This document shows, one piece after another, positions 30,429-38,641 of a DNA stretch of 64,000 nucleotides. Source of the DNA: JAAYED01 sp040772225 (GTDB lineage Bacteria; Chloroflexota; Anaerolineae; UBA1429); the NCBI GenBank assembly GCA_040772225.1, contig JAXGYO010000002.1, positions 620,001-684,000 of the forward strand, given 5' to 3'. Below the pieces are notes generated by a model, which saw nothing but the letters and a program-made list of their open reading frames with translations, ran no database searches and was not told where the DNA came from. Every line of letters starts with the position of its first letter. Position 1 is the first letter of the stretch. A program made the position numbers and the translations under genes.

Positions 30429-31345
30429 GCAGTAACGCTTCCGTCAATTCCAGGCACATCCGTCGGACCGCGATCCTGATCAGGGTCGGCATGGTGCTTG
30501 CTCGCATCCTTCCCAGGCGATTTGGCTACTGGCTTGCCCGACGCGGAGCGAGGCTCATGCGCCGGAAAAACAGCAAAGCCTACCGCATACTGCGGGAGAA
30601 CTTGAGCCACGTGATGACTGAAGGGGACCCAGAAACGCTCGACGGACTGGCTGAGGATGCCATCCATGAGCTGGGCTGTACCTATTTTGACATGATTCAC
30701 ATCCACGGGGAGAAACTCCTGCGAGGCGGCGTCCTTACACCCGATCCGGCTGGCTGGGCGCTCGCCCAACAGCAGTTCAGCGACCCCACCGGTACGATCG
30801 TCGTGGCCGGTCATGTGGGAAACTTTGACCTGGGCATTCAATGGGTCGCAGGCCAGGGTGTCGAGGTGCAGTTGCTCAGCCTGCCAGATCAGAATCCCGC
30901 GCAGGATACGGTAAACAGCTACCGGCAAAAGGGCGCCCTCGTGGTGACGCCACTTTCGGTTCAGTCGCTACGCACGGCGCTACGGCGTCTTCGCAACGGA
31001 GGCATCGTCGCCACCGGTGTGGACCGTCCGATGGACTATGACGATCCCCCAATCCAGTTCTTTGACGGGCCAGCCCCTCTGCCGCGCGGGCATGTGCGGC
31101 TGGCCCTCCAGACCGGTGCGAGGATCATGGTGGCGTCGTGTATCCGCCGCCCGGATCACACGTATCTGCTCACCTTCTGGCCACCGCTAGATATGGTGCG
31201 CACCGGCGATCGCGAGCAAGATGTCGAGCTGAACACGCGTCGCGTCCTAGAACTCGTGGAAGAAACCATTCTCCAGGTTCCCACTCAGTGGGCCATGCTA
31301 CACCCGGTGTGGTCCAAACCGGACCAATCCGATCCTGCGCGCTAG
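30425..31345 (+). CDS. Lipid A/PIM-type lysophospholipid acyltransferase
   Basis: 306 residues, LpxL/HtrB-like family. The catalytic H-x4-D is in VVAGHVGNFDLGIQ, and PLPRGHVRLALQTGARIM carries the second conserved block. It acylates a glycolipid at the membrane. The GTG start overlaps the stop of the CDP-alcohol phosphatidyltransferase as GTGA. In Actinobacteria the same two families sit next to each other in phosphatidylinositol mannoside synthesis; no mannosyltransferase is seen here. Its stop overlaps the stop of the convergent gene by four bases (CTAG). Confidence 0.82.
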   Translation: MSSNASVNSRHIRRTAILIRVGMVLARILPRRFGYWLARRGARLMRRKNSKAYRILRENLSHVMTEGDPETLDGLAEDAIHELGCTYFDMIHIHGEKLLRGGVLTPDPAGWALAQQQFSDPTGTIVVAGHVGNFDLGIQWVAGQGVEVQLLSLPDQNPAQDTVNSYRQKGALVVTPLSVQSLRTALRRLRNGGIVATGVDRPMDYDDPPIQFFDGPAPLPRGHVRLALQTGARIMVASCIRRPDHTYLLTFWPPLDMVRTGDREQDVELNTRRVLELVEETILQVPTQWAMLHPVWSKPDQSDPAR

Positions 31346-33966
31346 GAACGGCCCAGTTCCTCCTGCGCCGCAGTCAGATGACGCAGTGCGTCCTCAAAGT
31401 TGCTCGCGTTCTGTGCCATACTGACGAGACTCATGGCGCTTGAGATGCGTTCGTCCAGCGCATCCAGCTCTTCCGAGGGACCTTCCTGTCTGAGCTGGTT
31501 GGCACGTCGCTGTGCCCGATCCAGGTTGTTGGTCGCGGCACGGAACTCGCGATTCAGGCGGTCTACCGCAGAGCGCAGCTGCTGCTCACTCCCTGCATAG
31601 ATCTGCTGCGCCTCCTGCCCGACGTTGATCGCCCGCTGCATCTCATTCACCGCCATCTCTAGCGACTCTGACTCCTTGCTGGACGCCTCAGCGGCCAGGG
31701 CGCGTTCCCAGGTCTCCTCCCCGGAGCCAAGCACCCACTTGATCTGTTGCCACTGGGTGTCGTTCTGCAAGGCACGCAGCGACGCACGCGTTTTTTGCAG
31801 CGACTGGCCTATTTGCTGGAACTGGCGCTCCAGGGAGCTGAGAGCCTGCCGGCCCTCGCTGATCTGGCGCCGCGCGAGATCGATACGCCGCTCCAGATCG
31901 CTGGCTTGATGGGTGACGAGACCAGACAGGACCGCCGGGTTAGCGGCTTCCGCCTCGCCCGTCGCCATCCAGGAGTCAATATCCTCTGTCAGCTTGTTGA
32001 TGTCCTCCTGAGGGAGAGGCGGCTGCTGAGGCTCGAGACGTTGCAGCCGCTGCCAGCTCCGTTCCAGCCGGCGCCTTGCCTCCTCAAGCTGCTTGCCATA
32101 GTGAACGAGGTCGCCCTCGTAGGCCGACAGGATGCTTTGCGCCTCACTGGTAACCTGCGGCAGCCAGTCTGCAGCAGCCCGCTCATAGTCCATCTGGGCG
32201 GGATCGGCCAACGCTGCGCGCTGCTCATGATAGAGGAGCAACCAGTTATCGTAACGTTCTGCCAGCTCCGGAAGCATCTTGTCACGCCTATCGACCAGAG
32301 CGGGGAGCGTCTCTGTCTCAAGGGCAGCGACGCCGGTCTCAACCTGCTCCCGGAGCGAGATGATAGCAGTCAGCTCGGACTCCAGGGAATCGATCGCGCC
32401 GCGAGATGCCTCAACGCCTTCCGTCACGGATTGCATCAATCCCTGTAGCTCCGCAAGATGAGACTGATCCAGAATACCCTCTGATCGGAAGGCCTCGGGA
32501 AGCGCGGCCCAGGCCGCATCGGCTGTATCCAGTGAGCTCAGTGCGCCGGCCAGAGCCCCCTGGCGGCCGGGATGCCAGTGTCGCCCATACACCTCCCATT
32601 CACTCGCCAGCGTGGCGGCGCGCTCGCGCAGGGCAGCCCGCGCCGCATCGCCCACTGCATCACGCTCGGCGTTCAGCTTTTGCACTGCCTCAACGGTAGA
32701 GGTGACCCTTTCGAGTGCCTCCTGCAGCTTTTCTCGGGCCTGTTCCGCCAGCGTCGCCGCCGTCTGGTAGCCATGCAGCGTTCCCGATTGCAGGGCACTC
32801 TGCGACTGAGTCAGAATTTCTTCTCCCTCGCGGATCTGGCCGGTGCTTACGTCGAAGGTGACGCCGGGCATGGCTTCCGTCGACTCTGCCAGCACAGCAC
32901 GAGCCCGATCCAGCAGGACCACATTCTCCGAAACAGTCTCGGCGCTCTTCGTCATGGACTCTTTGAGTGCCTCAAGCTCGGCCGCAACCGACGACCCCAG
33001 AGCCTTCACCTCCTGAGCACGCTCAGTAGCCTGCTCAAAGGCGGACGGCGTGGCCTGCCCGAGGGTCGCATCGAGTGTGGCGACCATCTTACCCAGCTCC
33101 GACACCCGCGCGGCTACCGATGGATCCTTTACGCCCTGATCCTGCAGCGCCACCCAACGCGCACTCACATCACTCACTGCGGCATGTGCCGTCTCGGCAG
33201 CCTCTTGAGCCGTTGTGCGCTGTGTGCGGATCGCTTCTAGCTCCCTCTCCGCTTGCTCGATCGTCTCTGTCGCCATGGCGAGCTGTTGTTCGGCACGCAG
33301 CACCGTCCCAAGCTGCTCGTCAGCGCCCGACGTACGGACAGTCTCCGTCGTGGCACTCATGGCATTGTCCACCAGCGCGAGACCATCCCCGAGGGCCTGA
33401 ATGTCCTGGGTTCCTGCCTGGATCTCGGCCTCCCAGAGCGCATACAGGCGACGGATCTCTGCCTGCGCAGCGACCAGATCCGCCTGCAGACGATCTGGCA
33501 CAGCGGCAGCCTCAGACTGCTGCTCCGCCAGCGCAGCAGCCGTACGCTCTGCGCTCTCAAGCTGGCTGTCCAACTCGCTTCTCTCGGAGAGAGCTTTCCT
33601 CGCAGCAGCCATCGGGCCAAAGGCACCGAGTAGGAATGCGCGGCCAACGGACACAACAGGAGTCGCGTACGCAGCGACCCTGTCAGCGATCTCATTGACG
33701 CGCGACAAGCCATCGCGCAATTCGCTCAAGAGCCTCAACGCCTCGCGATCGATCTCCTCGTAGCGACCGGGACGCGGTTCCTCCGGCCAGACGGAGGTGT
33801 GATGTCTCTCTGCATCCACCAGGGCGTTGATGCGCGGCAATATCTCCGTCACAAAGCCACCCTTTCTCTCAAGGCGGGCTGTGAATAGCCTGAATAAAAG
33901 CCAGGGAACGAGGCACAGGACCAGGTAGACCACGACTGCGATAATTAACCATACCCACCACGCCAT
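31342..33966 (-). CDS. Large N-terminally anchored coiled-coil protein, function unknown
   Basis: 874 residues. One membrane helix at about 4-28 (WVWLIIAVVVYLVLCLVPWLL) is followed by an almost continuous series of heptad-rich helices (Ala, Glu, Gln, Leu, Arg) from about residue 60 to the end, broken by a short hydrophobic patch near 108-120. The build resembles EzrA- or SMC-like structural proteins, but I recognise no family. ATG 33966 has GGAGG at six bases. An IS110 remnant starts within about 50 bp upstream, so the native promoter has probably been displaced. Confidence 0.8.
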   Translation of the reverse strand: MAWWVWLIIAVVVYLVLCLVPWLLFRLFTARLERKGGFVTEILPRINALVDAERHHTSVWPEEPRPGRYEEIDREALRLLSELRDGLSRVNEIADRVAAYATPVVSVGRAFLLGAFGPMAAARKALSERSELDSQLESAERTAAALAEQQSEAAAVPDRLQADLVAAQAEIRRLYALWEAEIQAGTQDIQALGDGLALVDNAMSATTETVRTSGADEQLGTVLRAEQQLAMATETIEQAERELEAIRTQRTTAQEAAETAHAAVSDVSARWVALQDQGVKDPSVAARVSELGKMVATLDATLGQATPSAFEQATERAQEVKALGSSVAAELEALKESMTKSAETVSENVVLLDRARAVLAESTEAMPGVTFDVSTGQIREGEEILTQSQSALQSGTLHGYQTAATLAEQAREKLQEALERVTSTVEAVQKLNAERDAVGDAARAALRERAATLASEWEVYGRHWHPGRQGALAGALSSLDTADAAWAALPEAFRSEGILDQSHLAELQGLMQSVTEGVEASRGAIDSLESELTAIISLREQVETGVAALETETLPALVDRRDKMLPELAERYDNWLLLYHEQRAALADPAQMDYERAAADWLPQVTSEAQSILSAYEGDLVHYGKQLEEARRRLERSWQRLQRLEPQQPPLPQEDINKLTEDIDSWMATGEAEAANPAVLSGLVTHQASDLERRIDLARRQISEGRQALSSLERQFQQIGQSLQKTRASLRALQNDTQWQQIKWVLGSGEETWERALAAEASSKESESLEMAVNEMQRAINVGQEAQQIYAGSEQQLRSAVDRLNREFRAATNNLDRAQRRANQLRQEGPSEELDALDERISSAMSLVSMAQNASNFEDALRHLTAAQEELGRS

Positions 33967-34011
33967 AAGTCGCCTCCTACTAGAAATGTGAGTAGAAATG
34001 TACTACGTTGG

Positions 34012-34181
34012 TTTCAGGCGGGGATGGGAGATCGGAGGATGGCATGGCTTGTGGGCCATCGAGCCCGTAAAGGAGGGTATCCCCGATCTTCCAACCCTGG
34101 ATTAGTTGGTTGGGCCTTGAGCCCGTGTTATGAAGGAGGCCAGGGGGAAGATCCTCTTCCGGCTTCCATCCCCGCCTGAGA
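34012..34181 (+). ncRNA. Bridge-RNA-like leader of the IS110 remnant
   Basis: The 236 bp between the flanking gene and the transposase are strongly self-complementary. A perfect 13-bp outer stem joins 34015-34027 and 34166-34178. Inside are two successive loop-bearing arms, closed by 34026-34040 with 34079-34092 and by 34095-34100 with 34140-34145. Each loop carries a related hairpin GGGC...GAGCCCGT (34053-34068 and 34112-34126). A hairpin GGAAGA/TCTTCC (34146-34160) comes last. IS110-group elements are known to make a bridge RNA with target and donor loops from the segment upstream of the transposase; this matches in place, size and layout. Identification is by inference. Confidence 0.62.
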
Positions 34182-34202
34182 ACCACAAAGAAAGGATTTG
34201 CC

Positions 34203-34724
34203 ATGGACACGGACACCTCTCGAACACCTGTCGGTATCGATCTCGCCAAGGACAGTATCGCCGTGGCCGTCGGTGACGGCGATACTGAGGTCGTGCGAGC
34301 CTTTCCCCTTTCCCGAGACGGGCTCGCCGACCTGATCCGCTTCCTGGAGCCCTATGGGCCTTTCCCTGAGACCTTTGTCTTTGGTCTCGAGGCGTCTGGC
34401 CCTTACACAGAACCTCTTCTGTCCTGGCTCCTTCAGCGGAACGCCCGGGTCTTGCAGCTCAATCCCCTACTGATCTCCCGTTTCCGCCGTGCACAGTCCC
34501 TGCGCCGCACCAAGACTGATGCCATCGATGCGCGCACCATTCTTCACTTTATCGGGCAGTTGCCCCCTTCCAGCGTGCAGCCCTGCGAGTTAGGGGATGA
34601 TCTCCAGACACTCGCCGCCGAGTACGAGCAGATCACTCAGCAAGTGGCGCGTCTCAAGACCCAGATCCGCCAACAAGTACACACGCTCTTCCCTGAGTTA
34701 GCCGACTCCAGTAGCCTCCTTTGA
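34203..34724 (+). pseudogene. Truncated IS110-family transposase
   Basis: 173 residues against 300-400 for a complete IS110 transposase. The N-terminal RuvC-like DEDD domain is present with D13 (GIDLAKD), E63 (GLEASG), and D106 and D109 (KTDAIDA). The helical region follows to LFPEL, then the frame ends, and the C-terminal Tnp domain with the catalytic serine is missing. ATG 34203 has AAAGGA upstream. The element also lacks a recognisable right end, because the next gene's stop lies 34 bp downstream. It cannot move by itself, but the leader RNA may still be made. Confidence 0.85.
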
Positions 34725-34757
34725 CAAACCCAGTCTGCTACTCCCCAGTCATTCGAC

Positions 34758-35900
34758 TCACCAGTTGGTGAAGGATCCATCCTCGCGACGCAGATGTGGC
34801 AACTCTGTCATCTGGAAAGGATGTGCCGCCACAGCTTCACGATCCAGCTCGATGCCCAGGCCGGGCGTCGCGGGAGCAAGGATATAACCCTCCTGCCAGA
34901 TAGGCTGGTTCTTGATCACATCCGTGAGCATGGTACCCGGCATGCGAGGCTGCTCCTGCACGGCCATATTCGGGACGCTCAGGTTAAAGTGCACGCACGC
35001 CGCCGTGGCTACCGGCCCCAGAGGGTTGTGCACGGCCATGTCGATATAGTGCCCCTCGCACCAGCCTGCGATCTTGCGACCCTCCGTCAGCCCGGCAGCG
35101 ATACAAAGATCGACGCGGGCATAGTCAATCAGATCGCCGTCGATGAGCTCCCGGAACTCCCACTTGCTGCAGAACTGCTCTCCGGCGGCCAACGGAACGT
35201 CGGTCCGGCTCCTGAGCATACGGTACGCCTGCTCACTCTCCGATCGGATAGGATCTTCGATGAAGAAGGGGCGATATGGCTGGACTTGCTGACACAATGA
35301 CACGGCATCGGGCGGGGACAGACGCGTATGACCGTCAAAGCAGAGTTCAATCTCTGGCCCCACTGACTCGCGCAGTGCAGCGAACTGCTCCACAGTCTGC
35401 TGTACTGCCCTTGCAGGATAGAGCAATTCACCTTCGTTAGGCAGGCCCCAGCGCAGAAACTTCCAGCCTTCCGCAACGCGAGCCCGCGCATCACGCACCA
35501 GTTCCGTTGTGTCGGTCCCATGCCCCCCACTCAAGTGACAATAGCAGGCTACCTTATCTCGGACACGGCCGCCAAAGAGATCATAGACTGGCAGGCCGAG
35601 CGCCTTGCCCTTGATATCCCAGAGCGCGATATCGATCGCAGCGATGGCGCTTCCGAGAATCCGATCGTGTGGGAAGAAACCTCCCCGAGACATCGTCTGC
35701 CAGATGTGTTCGATCCGCATGGGATCCTGCCCAAGCAACAGGGGCGTCAGGTGCTTGAGGGCGCCCATGACAGCCAACTCTCGGCCAGTGACCCCTGACT
35801 CACCCACGCCGTACAAGCCCTCGTCGGTGTCAACAGCCACAAAGAGAAAGTTGCGGTGACCGGCCCAGACTGGATAGCTGCTGATGCCTGTGATTTTCAT
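34758..35900 (-). CDS. Enolase-superfamily dehydratase, D-galactonate dehydratase-like
   Basis: 380 residues, mandelate racemase/muconate lactonising type with an N-terminal capping domain and a barrel. Metal ligands D189 (CFDGHTRL), E215 (FIEDPIRSE) and E241 (AAGEQFCSKWE) are present, as are H191 and H291 (AVHNPLGPVATAA), the acid/base histidines typical of galactonate dehydratase. Product would be 2-keto-3-deoxygalactonate. The divergent neighbour is a KDPG/KDPGal-type aldolase, so the two fit a galactonate pathway. ATG 35900 has GGAGG upstream. Confidence 0.85.
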   Translation of the reverse strand: MKITGISSYPVWAGHRNFLFVAVDTDEGLYGVGESGVTGRELAVMGALKHLTPLLLGQDPMRIEHIWQTMSRGGFFPHDRILGSAIAAIDIALWDIKGKALGLPVYDLFGGRVRDKVACYCHLSGGHGTDTTELVRDARARVAEGWKFLRWGLPNEGELLYPARAVQQTVEQFAALRESVGPEIELCFDGHTRLSPPDAVSLCQQVQPYRPFFIEDPIRSESEQAYRMLRSRTDVPLAAGEQFCSKWEFRELIDGDLIDYARVDLCIAAGLTEGRKIAGWCEGHYIDMAVHNPLGPVATAACVHFNLSVPNMAVQEQPRMPGTMLTDVIKNQPIWQEGYILAPATPGLGIELDREAVAAHPFQMTELPHLRREDGSFTNW

Positions 35901-35927
35901 GGGGCCTCCGAGTTTTGCGTCTGTCTA

Positions 35928-35957
35928 CTGATAGCAGAAAAGGCAGCAGAGTGTCAA
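35928..35957 (-). promoter_or_regulatory. Promoter of the galactonate dehydratase-like gene
   Basis: On the minus strand, a perfect -35 TTGACA (35952-35957) and -10 TATCAG (35928-35933), spaced 18 bp. The -35 box lies within the inverted repeat at 35946-35974. Confidence 0.6.
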
Positions 35958-35974
35958 GGTGCAGCGCACTCTGC
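35946..35974. promoter_or_regulatory. Inverted repeat, possible operator
   Basis: GCAGAGTG (35946-35953) and CACTCTGC (35967-35974) form a perfect 8-bp inverted repeat with a 13-bp spacer covering the -35 box of the dehydratase gene. It is also 37-65 bp upstream of the -35 box of the divergent aldolase gene, so one regulator could serve both. Confidence 0.45.
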
Positions 35975-36010
35975 CACGCTCGAGTCGTGCCGTTGAGGGC
36001 AGCAGGAGAG

Positions 36011-36039
36011 TTGGCTTACATCGCCGCCTGCCGTATTAT
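36011..36039 (+). promoter_or_regulatory. Promoter of the KDPG/KDPGal aldolase gene
   Basis: -35 TTGGCT (36011-36016) and -10 TATTAT (36034-36039), spaced 17 bp, 37 bp before ATG 36076. Its place rules out the longer reading frame from 35959. Confidence 0.6.
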
Positions 36040-36075
36040 CCCTCGTGCATGGAACTGCGCATTCTGGGAGGTCTC

Positions 36076-36723
36076 ATGGACAGGACCGAGCTGCTGAACG
36101 ATATCGTAGAGACTGGCGTGGTCGCCATCGTGCGGCTATCCAGCTCAGAGAACCTGTTGCGCGTGGCTGAAGCGATCGTCTCGGGGGGTGTGCGACATAT
36201 CGAGTTCACGATGACGACGCCAGGGGCACTGCAGACGCTGGAATCAGTGAGCGCCAGGCTTGGCGACGAGGTCGTCATGGGTGCAGGCACCGTCCTCGAT
36301 GCGGAGACGGCTCGCGCGGCGATTCTTGCCGGGGCGCGCTTTATCGTGGCACCCAATCTGAACCTGGACGTGATCACGATCTGTCACCGGTACGGGATCG
36401 TTTGCATGCCCGGGGCCCTCACACCCACCGAGATTCTGCAGGCCTGGGAATGGGGTGCCGACATCGTCAAAGTCTTTCCGGCGGACTCTTTCGGTCCGGC
36501 GTATATACGTGCCGTGCGCGCGCCGCTGCCTCAGGTGCGCCTCGCTCCCGTGGGAGGCGTCACTGTTGACAATACCGCGGCCTATGTTCGCGCCGGCGCA
36601 TCCTGTGTCGGCGTCGGATCCAGCCTTGTCAACGACAGGCTGATCGCGCAGGCCGATTGGGCCTCACTGACAGCCCGCGCACGCGCCTTTGTGGAAGCAA
36701 TTGCAGAGGGCCGGTCGGCTTGA
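36076..36723 (+). CDS. KDPG/KHG (2-keto-3-deoxy-6-phosphogalactonate type) aldolase
   Basis: 215 residues, class I aldolase of the Eda/DgoA family. The active-site Glu is E43 (HIEFTMTTPG) and the Schiff-base Lys is K132 (ADIVKVFPAD). It splits a 2-keto-3-deoxy sugar acid (phosphate) into pyruvate and a triose. ATG 36076 is preceded by GGGAGG. Divergent from the galactonate dehydratase-like gene, which suggests the KDPGal substrate. No sugar-acid kinase is seen nearby. Confidence 0.87.
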   Translation: MDRTELLNDIVETGVVAIVRLSSSENLLRVAEAIVSGGVRHIEFTMTTPGALQTLESVSARLGDEVVMGAGTVLDAETARAAILAGARFIVAPNLNLDVITICHRYGIVCMPGALTPTEILQAWEWGADIVKVFPADSFGPAYIRAVRAPLPQVRLAPVGGVTVDNTAAYVRAGASCVGVGSSLVNDRLIAQADWASLTARARAFVEAIAEGRSA

Positions 36724-36747
36724 ATTTTCCTCGGGAAGGAGTTGGAC

Positions 36748-37389
36748 ATGCCTGAACCGACGTTTTGGGACATGGTCTTTTCGCCCCAGGTCCTGGTGAC
36801 CATCATTGTCTGCGCAACGATTACCGGTCTCGTGGTCTGGCTGCGAGGCAAATGGATCGCCCGGCAACAGCAACAGGCGCTGAGCGAGCAGCGGAAGCAA
36901 CAGGAGGCCACGCTGGAACGCTTGCTCGAGGCGACAACCACGGACAAGCAACGTGTGATTGCAGAGTACGAGCAAGAGATCGCGGAGCGGGACCAGCGCC
37001 TCGCCAGCCTGGAGCATCAGGTGGCACGCCTGCGCGACAGACTCACCGCCGGCGGTGTCATCGGCGTGTTCGGCGGAGGCAAGCAGCGTGACGTCATCAG
37101 CGCCCTCCTGCTGGAGAACGAGCAACTGCACGAGTTGCTCGCCGAAAAGCAGGCAGAACTGCGTGACCTGATGACTGACATGACCGGCAAGCTTATCGAC
37201 CGGATGGACGCCCAGGCACAAGAGAGCGCGCGCGCCGTACGGTACAAGCAGGCCCTACTGTCCGCATTCCTGGAGCGGGAAGAGACGCGTCAGCTGCTCA
37301 ACAACATGTTGGCACGGGGCGAGGTTACCCAGGATGCAGAGGTGCGCGAGTTGCCCACGGAGACGCCTTCCCGCCCGGAATCAGGCTGA
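36748..37389 (+). CDS. Single-pass membrane protein with coiled coil, function unknown
   Basis: 213 residues. One membrane helix at about 14-33 (VLVTIIVCATITGLVVWL) is followed by a charged coiled-coil region (about 40-110 and 125-190) split by a short Gly-rich turn (AGGVIGVFGGGK). No family is recognised. ATG 36748 has AAGGAG at six bases. It follows the aldolase gene after 24 bp and is convergent with the exporter operon. Its shape is a small version of the 874-residue coiled-coil protein, but I saw no clear sequence match. Confidence 0.72.
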   Translation: MPEPTFWDMVFSPQVLVTIIVCATITGLVVWLRGKWIARQQQQALSEQRKQQEATLERLLEATTTDKQRVIAEYEQEIAERDQRLASLEHQVARLRDRLTAGGVIGVFGGGKQRDVISALLLENEQLHELLAEKQAELRDLMTDMTGKLIDRMDAQAQESARAVRYKQALLSAFLEREETRQLLNNMLARGEVTQDAEVRELPTETPSRPESG

Positions 37390-37399
37390 GAGATGCCGG

Positions 37400-38641
37400 T
37401 CACTCGTACCTGAGCGCGTCGATGGGGTTCATGGTAGCAGCCCTGCGCGCGGGGTAGATGCCAAAGAACAGCCCCACGGCGAGCGAAAAGCTGACGGCGA
37501 GCGCGACAGACTGCCATGTAACGACGGCGGTGAACGACCCAAGCCTATTGATCAGCCGGGACACGCCCCAGCCAAAGGCGATCCCAAGCAGCCCACCGAC
37601 GACGCTCAAGACGACAGACTCGATCAGAAATTGCACCAGCACGTCAGAGCTCCGGGCGCCCACCGCCTTGCGGATGCCAATCTCGCGCGTGCGTTCCGTC
37701 ACCGACACCAGCATGATGTTCATGATCCCGATCCCGCCCACGAGCAGTGAAATCGCGGCAATCGCAGCCAGGAAAGTGGTCATAATGCTGGACACCTGAT
37801 CAAGTACCCCCAGCACGTCCTGCTGAGAAGTGATCGAGAAGCTGTCGTCTTCAGGCAGGTAGGTATCCTGACGCTGGCGAAGTACGTGCTGAATCTCACC
37901 GATAGCCAGATCGATGCTCTCCTCATCAACGACTGAGGCATAGATCATGTCGACCGTGCGCTGGCCCTGGGAAGCATAGCGCCCGGGGAAGAGCTTGGTG
38001 TACGCCGTAGATAGCGGGATGATGACGATACGATCAGCCGAAGCCCCCATTGCGCCGGGTCCGCCCTTTTCTTCGAGAACGCCGATGACCTGGAACGGCA
38101 CGCCGTTCATACGGATGGATTCACCCACAGCACTCGCCCGGTCGCCCACGAGGCGGTCCGCCACATCGGTCCCAATCACCGCCACGCGCGCAGACACGGC
38201 GTCATCGCCGGCTGAAATAAAGCGCCCATATGCGGCAGGATAGTTCCGCACGTACTCATACTCAGGCGTGCTGCCCTCGACCTGCGCGCTCAAGCTTTCG
38301 CTGCCATAAGTTATCACGACGGAGCCGTTGACAACCGGCGCCACGGCCAGGACGTGTGGCACACTGGAATGGTCGCTCAGAGCCAGAGCATCGTCTCGTG
38401 TCAGGGGTTTAGCCTCTGTTGTGCCCATGCCCATCTCAAAGCGCCCCGAAAGGATAATCAGAAGATTGGCCCCAATCCCCTGAACCTGTCCCGTGATCGC
38501 CTGCCGCGCCCCTTCACCCGCCGAGAGCAATGCGATGACGGCGCCAGTTCCGATGATGATTCCGAGCATCGTCAAGAACGAGCGCATCTTGTTAGCTGCC
38601 AGACTACGGAAAGACATCCTGATGCTCTCGAATACGTTCAT
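37400..38641 (-). CDS. ABC transporter permease, MacB/FtsX type
   Basis: 413 residues. An N-terminal membrane helix (MRSFLTMLGIIIGTGAVIALL), a large extracytoplasmic domain (about 45-280) and three C-terminal membrane helices give the classic FtsX/MacB layout. The coupling region TERTREIGIRKAVGA is present. ATG 38641 overlaps the stop of the ATPase gene as ATGA. With the ATPase and the adaptor protein it forms a tripartite-like exporter for peptides, macrolides or lipids; the substrate is unknown. Confidence 0.9.
   Translation of the reverse strand: MNVFESIRMSFRSLAANKMRSFLTMLGIIIGTGAVIALLSAGEGARQAITGQVQGIGANLLIILSGRFEMGMGTTEAKPLTRDDALALSDHSSVPHVLAVAPVVNGSVVITYGSESLSAQVEGSTPEYEYVRNYPAAYGRFISAGDDAVSARVAVIGTDVADRLVGDRASAVGESIRMNGVPFQVIGVLEEKGGPGAMGASADRIVIIPLSTAYTKLFPGRYASQGQRTVDMIYASVVDEESIDLAIGEIQHVLRQRQDTYLPEDDSFSITSQQDVLGVLDQVSSIMTTFLAAIAAISLLVGGIGIMNIMLVSVTERTREIGIRKAVGARSSDVLVQFLIESVVLSVVGGLLGIAFGWGVSRLINRLGSFTAVVTWQSVALAVSFSLAVGLFFGIYPARRAATMNPIDALRYE

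Noticed and set aside
33981..34001. Direct repeat TAGAAATGT as a target-site duplication of the IS
   Set aside because: Both copies are on the same side of the element and IS110 elements do not normally make target duplications.
33980..34249. A minus-strand frame of 89 codons over the IS110 leader
   Set aside because: Lies on the structured leader and the start of the transposase; better explained as noncoding RNA sequence.
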